Shown piece by piece: positions 13,201 through 22,117 of a DNA stretch of 64,000 bases. Every line of letters starts with the position of its first letter. The first letter of the stretch is position 1. Source of the DNA: Sesamum alatum (taxonomy: Eukaryota > Streptophyta > Magnoliopsida > Lamiales > Pedaliaceae); NCBI GenBank assembly GCA_034509735.1, contig JACGWO010000007.1, forward strand, positions 992,001-1,056,000, in the 5' to 3' direction. The position numbers and the translations under genes are program-made. The notes below the pieces were generated by a model, which was not told where the DNA came from, did no database searches, and was given only the letters and a program-made list of their open reading frames with translations.

Positions 13201-15287
13201 GGAAAAAAATGAAATCTGGCAGGTGTATTGGCAGAATTTATTATGCACACCCATCATCTGGAGAAATTTTTTATCTCCGAATGCTTTTGAATATCGTTAA
13301 AGGTCCAAAGTGTCATGATGACATCAAAACCGTAAATGGCACATTATATCCAACCTATAAAGAAACGTGTAATGCACTTGGGTTGTTGGGAAATGATGGT
13401 GAATGGCATCGAGCAATTCAAGAGGTTGCACAGTGGCAAACTGGACATAAATTACGTGAGTTGTTTATTACTATCATTTTATTCTGTGAGGTGGCTGAAC
13501 CATTAAAATTGTGGAAGCAAAATCGGGAATTTCTTTCAGATGATATAATATATAGACAAAGGCAAATTTTTGGGATTTATGACCTGAGATTGAATTCTGA
13601 GCAGTTGAAAAATTATGCTTTGCATGACATTGAGAAAATAATGAATGCTAATAATAGATCATTGCGAGAGTTCCCATATTTACCATTCCCAGATAATGGG
13701 GAAGCTACTAACCTTAGGAATAGATTGATAATAGAAGAATTATCTTACGACAGACAATCACTTTTGCAAGAGCATGCTCGGTTATACAATGGTCTAAATA
13801 CGGATCAAAGTCGAGAGTATGATGTTGTTATAGCTGTTGTTTACGGAGAAAATGGAGGTCTGTATTTTGTATATGGCAGTGGTGGGACTGGGAAAACTTA
13901 TTTATGGAGAACAATAATGGCCCGATTGCGTTCTGAAGGTAAAATGGTTTTAGCGGTTGCATCATCAGGAACAGCTTCTCTTTTGCTTCCCGGTGGACGA
14001 ACTTCTCATTCTAGATTCAAGATTCCTATGTTAGTTGATGATAAGCCGACATGTAGTATCAACCAAGATTCTCCTCTAGCCGATTTAATTCACAGAACTT
14101 CATTAATAATTTGGGATGAAGCTCCTATGCAGCATAGGCATTTGTTTGAAACTGTGGATCGCACATTTAAAGCCATAATGAAGTTTCACAATCCAGCTAC
14201 AGAGCATAAGATATTTGGGGGTAAGACAGTGTTACTTGGTGGTGACTTCAGGCAAATACTTCCTGTTGTGGTAAAAGGTGGACGTTCTGAGATAATTGAT
14301 GCATGTATTAACAAATCTTTTGATATTTGGCAGCATTGTCAAGTTTTTCTATTGTCGATGAATATGAGATTGAAAAGTTCATCAATTGACACTGTTGAAC
14401 TTCGTGCAATGCATAAGTTTAGCAAATGGGTGTTAGATCTTGGTGAAGGTAAATTGCCTGCAATCAACCTACAGGATGAATCAGAACCTGCTTGGATTAA
14501 AATTCCAGATGACCTCTTGATTCCCGAAGGGGATGATGATTTAGGCCGAATTGTTCAGACCACTTATCCAGACTTGATGGCTAATTTCAGTGTCGCGGAA
14601 TATCTCCGTAATCAAGCTATTCTTTCCCCAACGAATGACGTTGTTGATCAAGTCAATTCATATATGATGTCATTAATCCCGGAAAGGACTAAGCAGTATT
14701 TGAGTGCTGATAGCATATGTCCAAGTTCTGCTGATATTGATGAGCAATCCATACTTTATCCGGTTGAGTTTCTAAATACTCTTAAATTTTCAGGCATACC
14801 TGATCATAAACTTGACCTGAAAGTTGGGGTGCCAATTATTCTTTTGAGAAATTTGAATCAGAGCCTTGGATTATGTAATGGTACTCGGTTAATTATAACA
14901 CAATTGGTCGACACTGTCATCGAAGCCGAGGCTATTACTGGAAACAATACAGGGAGAAGATTTTTCATTCATCGAATTGATGTGTCTCCTTCTGAATCCA
15001 AATGGCCGTTCATCTTTAAGAGGCGTCAATTTTCCGTGAAAGTTTATTTTGCAATGACAATAAACAAAAGCCAAGGGCAAACTTTTGATAACGTTGGTGT
15101 ATATCTACCTAAACCTGTCTTTACCCATGGTCAGCTATATGTTGCAGTTTCACGAGTGACTTCTAGAAAAGGGTTGAGATTTCTTATAAAGAATAATGGG
15201 GTGTTGGACGATTCTTACACAAAGAATGTTGTCTACAGGGAAATTTTTGACAATATACCAATGGGTAAAAATTTCTTTTATCCTTAA
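10252..15287 (+). pseudogene. Helitron RepHel (HUH replication initiator plus PIF1-type helicase), inactivated
   Basis: Rep nicks and joins DNA by rolling-circle chemistry; the fused 5'-3' SF1 helicase unwinds. Pieces in order: N-terminal region (10252 on); a Cys-rich segment with CVCTKC and FSICC (about 10875-11110); the Helitron-like N domain (11113-12291); the HUH motif as HAH in GLPHAHIILFLH (about 12375-12415); the two-tyrosine motif YLFKYVNK (about 12790-12820); then the helicase with Walker A GSGGTGKT (about 13877-13905), WDEAP, GGDFRQILP, SQGQTFD and a C-terminal VAVSR motif. Breaks: frame changes near 10455, 11111, 12680 and 12884, and in-frame stops at 11167, 11203, 12963 and 13026. 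The intron starting near 12257 has a plausible GT donor but its expected AG acceptor near 12350 reads AA. The helicase half (12885-15287, apart from two stops) is best preserved. Confidence 0.9.
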
Positions 15288-15415
15288 ATATTTTTTATTT
15301 ATAAATAATTTCTATAGCCACAATTTTATTTTAAATCCATTTTCTTTTCATATATTATATATATATTACTTATGGTTTTCATTTTGTTAAATGATCCAGG
15401 TCCCTAATCTGGAGC

Positions 15416-17413
15416 ATGAGTACTAATTACCAGTTCTTGACACATCTCTCTCCGCTGGAGTCTAATTGGATAATAAAAGTACGAATCACTAGGATGTGGA
15501 ATGAGATTCACTATATCAGCGGAGATACATTGTCCTTAGATATGATTATTCTTGACGAGCAGGTAATATGATTTGAGATTTGTTTCATTAATAATCCATT
15601 ACATGTAATAATATAGAAATTTCTCAAACTTTTGCCAAGTTTTTGACTTGAAAATCTATATTGAATTATATATTATAGGTTTGTAATTTTTTTTTTAAAA
15701 AAAAGCAAGTAAACAGGTTCATTTTGTGCATTTATATCATGAAGGTGAATTTTTTTGGCTCGATATGGCACCTTCTTTAAAATTCACAGTTCGGCCTTTT
15801 TTTTTCAAAAATTGGGCATTTCATCATATTACTAAAATAATTGTTAGTAATATTATATATTAATCAATTATACCATATATGTTTGTAATCCATTGTTTTG
15901 AAGTTCAAGTAAACTTCTAAAAAATAAATAAAACTTATATTCTTTCTCAAAGATAATATCATAAGTATTTTACTGTTATGAGATTTTTTAATTATAATAC
16001 AACTATTTAATATAATACTATCAATAAATGCAAATTGGATTTCATCTAATTATTATACATGAAACATACTACAACATTTTTACCTTAAATATATGTGAAA
16101 GTTTTATGTGATTAAATGTTAATTTTGTAAGTATTTTTATCTAACAGGATGAACACATGCAAGCAAGTGTGCCAAAAAACTTAATTCCCAGATTTAGGTC
16201 ACAACTATTAGAGGGATCTGTTTACATGATCGAGAAGTTCAAGGTATATAAGTGTAAAGGAGGACATAGGCCTGTCCACAAGGATCAGTATGTTTGCTTC
16301 ACTCTTTCAACTCGAGTAAGGCGGTTGGAAGGAAATGATCACAACATTAAGTCACAAAAGGTCAGTGAACGTGACTTGAAATTATTTTGTGGCCAGTGCC
16401 AAATTGAAGTACAATCCCCTAAGATGAGGTTTGTGAAATATTGTTTCTTTTTATACTATATATATATATATTATTTTTAATTATTTGTTAAAAAAGTGTT
16501 ATGAGTATCATGTTTGATTATATAGGTACATGTTGAAAGTTTTTGGATGTGATTCAAGTGGTGGGGCTTGGTTTGTTATTTGACAATGAATTTCAAAAAC
16601 TAACCAACATTGAACTTTCTCGCCTCATGTTAGCATATGAACAGGTTAAACTTTTTTCTCATTTCATTTTTCATTTTTTCATTTTTTCTTTATCTAAATC
16701 TTGTGGTTTGCCAGGAAGGGGGGGGGGGGGGGGGAAGTCAACTAATTGTAGATGATATTATGTGTCTCAGAGGCGACACATTTGTATTTCAAATAAGGTT
16801 GACTGATTATAATTTTAAAAGTGGAGACTTAGATCTGACAGTTTCCAAATGGTTTCATTGCAATTTCAAGCTTGAATCAAAATATCTCTTCAAACAGGTT
16901 GTTTTTTACCACTTTACCAGTCTTCTTAATGACTATATACTATATTTCTACCTATTCAAGTAATAAAAACTATTTACTTTGTTTTAATTCATGTGTTCAT
17001 ATAATTTTTGTATTAGATTGTGATATTGTGTTCTATGTTATTATATATTACAACTACTTTTGGGAACATGGTAAAGATCAATGATGCAATCAAATATTCG
17101 AATTTTGGTGTTTCAAGGTGCGAAGGCTCTTCAAACATTGAGCCATCGTCACACATTGATCAAAATGTTCATGATTGTAACCTAATTGAGCCCTCTTCAA
17201 GTGATTTGTTGGATGAAGAATCTCCACTAAAAAAAATTTGTATTCAAATGTAATATGATTTCAATTAGATTCCACTATATGTTGTAACTGTTGAAAATTA
17301 TATCTTTATTAATATCTTTATATGCTCACGATAGGGGAGATGATCAAGATCAAATCAATGATCAAGTTACAAATTTGGAGATGAAGTTTGCAGAAGATGT
17401 TTGAAGTACATGT
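15416..17413 (+). pseudogene. Helitron-borne RPA1-like single-strand DNA-binding gene, inactivated
   Basis: The sequence resembles plant replication protein A 70-kDa subunits, which plant Helitrons often carry as a second gene. Exon 15416-15562 starts with ATG and encodes an N-terminal OB-fold-like segment (FLTHLSPLESNWIIKVRITR). Exon 16148-16428 continues in phase with NLIPRFRSQLLEGSVYMIEKF, typical of the first DNA-binding domain. Exon 3 begins at 16526, and a stop at 16581 interrupts GAWFVI before NEFQKLTNIELS resumes in another frame, which implies a small deletion. A later part (about 16735-16897) encodes GDTFVFQIRLTDYN, matching another OB fold. A low-complexity tail follows at 17060-17253. 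A 17-nt G run at 16718-16734 lies just upstream of that exon. The gene follows the helicase in the same orientation, about 130 bp apart. Confidence 0.75.
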
Positions 17414-17862
17414 TTTGTTGATTAATCATTGTTCTGTTTGAAACTTAACTTTTTATAGATAATGAATTTATACAAACTTATATGATACAGTTGTTTTATT
17501 TTGATGTATTTAGCAAATTTTAAACAACGATGCATTTTTTACTTTTATTCATTTATTAGTTAGATTTATTATTTCTATATTAATGTATTTAATATCAATG
17601 AAATTTGTTATTTCATTCAAATTTTTTAATTTATTTTGTATTATTACTAAAAAAAACCTTCCCCAATTTATTAATGTTACAAAAAAAAATAAAGTATGTT
17701 TACAATTATTACATTCATATAATAACTAATAGAATAATTTTCTAGCAATTTCAATTGTCAATAAAAAGTAATACAATTAATATTTAATATCTTATTATTA
17801 ATTAAAATAACTTTAATAGTAAATATTAAATATCAAACAATTTTTTTCCGAAAACTATATAT

Positions 17863-17890
17863 CCGTGCAATGCACGGGTTAATTATTAGT
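17863..17890 (+). other. Helitron 3' terminus hairpin
   Basis: A 7-bp perfect stem with a one-base loop is followed after 8 nt by TTAG and T. This is the Helitron 3' stop signal, with C changed to T in the CTRR tetranucleotide. The hairpin is nearly identical in sequence to that of the minus-strand element ending at 4507, so both belong to related families. Confidence 0.75.
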
Positions 17891-18331
17891 TTAAATTAGA
17901 ATTTCCCAAAATCCAAAACTAGCGTCCATATGGCAATTTGTGGTGAATTTTTTGCCGGAATGACTAAAATTGTCACAAAGTTGCAAATTACATTATTAGA
18001 ATTGCTAGTGCATTACTTACAGGCCGACGCACCACACTCAGAGCGAATCGCATGACAAATATAATTATCCAGACTCGTAGCCAAATCTCGGGCCAACAAT
18101 ATAGCCCGAATTAGTGGTTGTTGAGTGGGCTTCGGAGCCCAGCTAGCAACGATCATTTTCTTGTCAGTGAAACAAGTCCCCACCTCTCCTGATCTCCTGC
18201 AATTTCAGTACTGTACATGCAAATTATAGCAGGAAACGGGCTAATGCATCATTCCTGAAACTCCAGCTCATTCTTCAGCCCTCCACTCCGCCGGAGCTCC
18301 GGTTCTTCATCGGAGTTTTGCACTATCCACC
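17890..18331. other. Upstream region of the ARM-repeat gene
   Basis: About 440 bp of non-coding DNA separate the Helitron end from the ARM gene. GC content rises toward the gene (Cys- and Leu-codon-like pyrimidine-rich leader at 18180-18331). I see no clear TATA box and no other feature. Confidence 0.4.
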
Positions 18332-19267
18332 ATGAAAACCAACCAACCCAAGCTCAAAACCACCCCTCGTACTCAACTCTTTTCTTGTGGTTTCTTTCGC
18401 CAATGCACGCAAACTGTCCTCAGTCCCACCACCTCCACTCCACCGCCCTCCCTCAGGCGCCGCCGCCGCCTCCTCCCCGCCCCCACCCAGCTCCCACCGT
18501 CATCCCACCCTGAGTCATCCTCCTCTTCTTCTTCAAACACTTCCCAGAGTTTCACTCAGTGGAGGTTCCCCCTCTCCAACTCACCCATATCCCACCACTC
18601 GTACTCACGGCCGAAAACTGAACTGGTATCCGAGCCCGGCCCGAAAATGGAGGCTGTTCCACCAGCCCTCACCAATGCTAGCTTGGAGGAGCTTTTCCAT
18701 GTGGCAGAGCTCCAATTCAGTTCCGGGTCGGACGCGGGTCGTCTCGGGGCTGTCCACTTGCTGGAGCGGTCCCTCGTCCCGAACCCGCGTTCCGCCGTGG
18801 ACGGCTGTCCGTGCCCGGCCGCGGTGGTGGGTGGGGTGGTGGCGTGCTTGCGGGAAGGGGTGGCGCGTAAGCCTGCGAGTAAGGTTTTGTTAGCGCTTTG
18901 TTTGGTGGAGGGGAATCGGCGAGTGGCGGTGGAGGCCGGCGCGGTCACGGCCGTGGTGGAGGCGCTGACGGACGCAGAGAGTGCTGTGGCTGAGAGGTTG
19001 TTAGCGGCGTTGGAACTCTTGTGCACGACGGCTGAAGGTGCGGCGGAGGTGAGGGCCCACGCCCTGGCGGTGCCGATGATGGTGCAAGTGATGGGGAGGA
19101 TGGAAGGGAGGGGAAAAGAGCACGCCATGAGCGTGTTGGCGGTGATATACGGTGGTTTGGATGAAGGGATGAGGGTGGCGCCGGCTGAGGAGGTGGCGCG
19201 TGCGGTGATGTTGGCTTTGCAAGGTGATTGTAGTGCAAGAGGGAGGAGAAAAGGGCCCAGCTTCTGA
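18332..19267 (+). CDS. ARM-repeat protein related to plant U-box proteins but without a U-box; C-terminus frameshifted
   Basis: Single-exon, GC-rich gene of 311 residues, unlike its AT-rich surroundings. The N-terminus has a short conserved start (KLKT...LFSCGFFRQCTQTVLSPT) and a low-complexity Ser/Pro/Arg stretch to about residue 95. From about residue 105 on there are Ala/Leu/Val-rich helical repeats (ASKVLLALCLVEGNRRVAVE, AERLLAALELLCTTAEG) typical of the ARM repeats in PUB25/26-like E3 ligases. No U-box is present, so E3 activity cannot be claimed; related plant proteins are annotated simply as ARM-repeat superfamily. The reading frame ends GRRKGPSF at a TGA (19265). Read one base differently from 19255, the sequence continues AQLLKILQENGRMENERRGE and on to TAA at 19354-19356, which looks like the true ARM C-terminus. 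This points to a lost G in the run at 19253-19255, real or an assembly error. Confidence 0.85.
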   Translation: MKTNQPKLKTTPRTQLFSCGFFRQCTQTVLSPTTSTPPPSLRRRRRLLPAPTQLPPSSHPESSSSSSSNTSQSFTQWRFPLSNSPISHHSYSRPKTELVSEPGPKMEAVPPALTNASLEELFHVAELQFSSGSDAGRLGAVHLLERSLVPNPRSAVDGCPCPAAVVGGVVACLREGVARKPASKVLLALCLVEGNRRVAVEAGAVTAVVEALTDAESAVAERLLAALELLCTTAEGAAEVRAHALAVPMMVQVMGRMEGRGKEHAMSVLAVIYGGLDEGMRVAPAEEVARAVMLALQGDCSARGRRKGPSF

Positions 19268-19596
19268 AGATTCTTCAAGAGAACGGACGGATGGAAAACG
19301 AGCGAAGAGGAGAGATGAGCGGTCAAGATTTGTCTATTTACCAGTCAAAGTTGTAAGATGAAATAATTACTGTGCGGCGCCAGCGCATCTGAAAAGCGCC
19401 CAAGAGAGAGACATATCATCGTGTGTGTAGGAACAATAATAAATGAATGTGAATTATTATTTTCTATATTTATCAATTTTACCTCCATTTCATCATTAAT
19501 CATTTTTGTCTAATAAAATAAAAAGAAAAAATAATAGTAATTATTATATTATAATGATAAATAGTAATATTATGATATTTCTTGCATGCATTTCGA
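19268..19596. other. 3' flank of the ARM gene, no other gene
   Basis: The first 90 bp include the displaced C-terminal reading frame of the ARM gene, up to 19356. The rest is AT-rich and probably 3' UTR and spacer. It includes the left target duplication (19587-19596) of the MITE that follows. Confidence 0.45.
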
Positions 19597-19957
19597 GAGA
19601 AAATTACAATTTTAGTCCCAAAATATATGGTGGTTTGCAATATTAATCTCATACTTCCTGAAATAGCCAATATTAGTTCCACACTTTAAGAAAATATTGT
19701 AAAGTTAGTCCAGCCGTAAAAAAAATTGCTACTTTTGGGACTAACTTTGCAACATTTGGGACTAATTTTGCAATATTTTGTTAAAATATGGGATTAATTT
19801 TGCAATATTTTCCTAAAATGTAGGACTAATATCGCTACGGTGGGACTAATTTTGCGATGTTTTCCTAAAATATGAGACTAATGTTGATTATTTCAAAAAG
19901 TATAAGACTAATATTGCAAACTACCCTACATTTTTGGACCAAAATTATAATTTTATC
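19597..19957. mobile_element. 361-bp MITE with a 10-bp flanking duplication
   Basis: The ends are inverted repeats: GAGAAAATTACAATTTTAGT on the left and, reverse-complemented, GATAAAATTATAATTTTGGT on the right. TGCATTTCGA flanks both sides (19587-19596 and 19958-19967), a perfect 10-bp match consistent with a 9-10 bp Mutator-type duplication. The interior consists of repeated GGGACTAATTTTGCAATATT-like blocks in both orientations, so a transcript would fold into a long hairpin. There is no coding capacity. Confidence 0.8.
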
Positions 19958-20189
19958 TGCATTTCGATAAGTATTATATATAAGATGGATTTTTGTGAAA
20001 CATATTCACGTGCGATGGGGCTACCCCTATACCATGATTATCGATTTAGATTTTTTATGGCAATTTTTATTGTATTTTTTACTTCGTTTTATATATATAA
20101 ATATTACGTGTATAAAATATTTATTTAGATAAAATTGATGGTGTAATTTTATATATGTGGTGTCAGTGTATACGTAAAATAAAATGAAT

Positions 20190-20810
20190 TGTAATCGTTC
20201 CTACAACCGTACAAATTGACCATTCCAAATAAGTGAGTAACCATTCCTAAATTTAGCCTAAATGCAATGACTACATATCATCGTTGGTGTTTCAAATCCA
20301 ATTCCCTATACCGTGACAACTGTGTATTCCAAATGAAGATTAGAATCGTTTCTACGTTTAGTATAAAGTCAGGTTCAAGCAGGGTTCTACATACCGTTCC
20401 AAAATTTATTTCCCAGATTAAAAATAAACGATTCCAATGTGTATTCCAGAATCACTTGAAAAATGCATCTCCCATATATTAAATTTGATGCAAATAAAGT
20501 TGCAACAATCGTTCCAGATTATGATTCATAACATGTGATCGTTCCAAATATTAATTGAGTGTTCCAAACACAAATATTCATGGATACAAACCTAATCATG
20601 AACAGTTTTTTGCTTGTGCGTCAAAAATAGTTTCAAAATTGAAACGATCCAATTGTAACCGTTCCTAAATATTAGGAACGCCGTGAGTTACAACAGATGG
20701 TGTACCATTCCAAAAGGCGGTTCAGGATCATCCAATGAGCTTTTGCTCATTCCAAATGGAAAAAAAAAATGTGCTTACGCCCGTTGCAATTATCGCATTT
20801 TTTTGTAGTG
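20190..20810. mobile_element. Subterminal fragment of a CACTA (En/Spm) transposon
   Basis: The right edge, read on the minus strand, begins CACTACAAAAAAATGCGATA at 20810, a CACTA-type terminus. The 600 bp inside hold more than ten scattered copies of a GTTCC(A/T)AA or ATTCCAAA-type motif in mixed orientation. Such dense short subterminal repeats are the usual transposase-binding region of CACTA elements. I could not find a matching left terminus, so this looks like a truncated end. The odd open frames here are by-products. Confidence 0.6.
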
Positions 20811-21360
20811 TACTTACAACAATTATGTATTTGAAATGCAAAAATAAAAATAAATTTTCATGGTAAATCTTTCCTCCATTAGTGAAAATGCATTATATAT
20901 AGTTTTCTTCTTTCATTTTTTTCCCTCAAATGAATTATATATATATATTTTATAGTGTTGTGTCTTGAAATGTATTTAAATATCATGTCATGTATATAAA
21001 ATATTTTTGAAGTATATAAATAATATAAGTTTCATATACATAATATATGTGTATACACACATTAAATGAAATCCAAAATGCACCATTACATTACAAGCCC
21101 TTCCACATAATTTTAGTTTATATTGTATTAATAGATTTTTATTGCCTATAAAAATAATTAATTTTGTCGGCATATATCTCTTTTTAAAAAAAAATGAAAA
21201 AAAGAGACAATCACATATATATATATATATATATGATTTATATAAAAAAAAATATGGGAACAAGAAATTCAAATAAACTCAATTCTTGAATCATACATGA
21301 TAAAGCCAGCAAACTAATTAATCCCGACCGAAATTCACTTGCATAAACACATAATTAATT
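20811..21360. other. AT-rich spacer, no gene
   Basis: I see only AT-rich sequence with short (TA)n tracts (about 20937-20950 and 21214-21233). It ends in the 9-bp target duplication TAATTAATT (21352-21360) of the next MITE. Confidence 0.5.
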
Positions 21361-21781
21361 GGGTAAATTATACAACTACCTCCCCTTAGATTTGACATAA
21401 TTATAAATACTTTATCGTTGTTTAAAAAATTACAAATACCCCCTGGGATTTGTAACCATCTAACAAATAACTCATTTTCATCCATAAATAACCAAAATGC
21501 CCTTATGTACTGAATTATTTTTTTATTTAATTCTTAAATCTTTTTTGGACTACAATGCATGGGGAGAGGTTTCTTGAATTTTTCACACAGAGGAACAATA
21601 TTGCAATTTGCCTCGATTGATTTTTCTACAATTTTAATAAAAGAAAAATCAATGACAAAATGGTCAGTTTCAGGCTTTTGGTTAAAACTTACAAACCTTA
21701 GGGGGGTATTTATAATTTTTTAAATAACAAGAAATATTTGTAATTATGTCAAACCTTAGGGGAGGTGGCTGTAATTTACCC
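21361..21781. mobile_element. 421-bp Mutator-like MITE with perfect 9-bp TSD
   Basis: Starts GGGTAAATTATACAACTACC and ends with the inverted GGTGGCTGTAATTTACCC. The inverted repeats extend about 80 bp, covering the TTTGACATAATTA and TTTAAAAAATTACAAA blocks on both sides. TAATTAATT flanks both ends (21352-21360 and 21782-21790). It is the best-preserved copy of a family with three other members in this window. Confidence 0.85.
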
Positions 21782-21790
21782 TAATTAATT

Positions 21791-22117
21791 AAATAAATTA
21801 CATATACTTACCCCCCCCCCCACCCCACATCTATTTATTTTCATAAAGAAAAAAAAATATATATACACGTGCCCTGTACATATAAAATGTAATAGAAGAT
21901 GCAATAGGAATTGCAATAAAAAATTCAAATCAAGACGAATCGAATCAGATTTTCTATAACAATTCGTATTGCATCTACTATTCTATTTTAAATATATATA
22001 CACATATTACGTGTATAAAAATTATATCTTCAATTTTGTGAAGAAAAGATTTTATACATATTTCATGTAGATATATAACATAAAATAAAAAATATAATAG
22101 AGATTGCAAGAGAAAAT
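21791..22117. other. 3' flank of the gulonolactone oxidase gene
   Basis: AT-rich DNA between the MITE and the stop codon of the minus-strand oxidase. It includes a C10 run near 21811-21820 and is probably 3' UTR in part. A short inverted repeat (GTAATAGAAGATGCAATA near 21890 against its complement near 21960-21985) could form a hairpin. Confidence 0.4.

Larger units (their letters stand above)
10252..17889 (+). mobile_element. Decayed autonomous-type Helitron (coding part to 3' end)
   Basis: This is a plus-strand Helitron carrying a RepHel gene followed by an RPA-like single-strand-binding gene, the arrangement of autonomous plant Helitrons. The 3' end is a perfect 7-bp hairpin (CCGTGCA, A, TGCACGG; 17863-17877) followed by GTTAATTATTAG and T. 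The canonical CTAG is mutated to TTAG. The left boundary is unresolved, so the start given is the Rep ATG, not the transposon terminus. Both genes contain frameshifts and stops, so this copy cannot move itself. Confidence 0.8.

Noticed and set aside
4460..17889. One single 13.4-kb Helitron from the (TA)n tract near 4467 to 17889.
   Set aside because: The structure at 4507-4533 reads as a 3' terminus of a minus-strand element, and a matching TC start with the right flank exists at 8112. The left end of the coding Helitron is therefore not shown to be at 4467.
18556..19326. 256-codon minus-strand open frame over the ARM gene.
   Set aside because: It is the complement of a GC-rich coding exon, with Ser/Thr/Ala bias and no family resemblance. 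The plus-strand ARM repeats explain the sequence.
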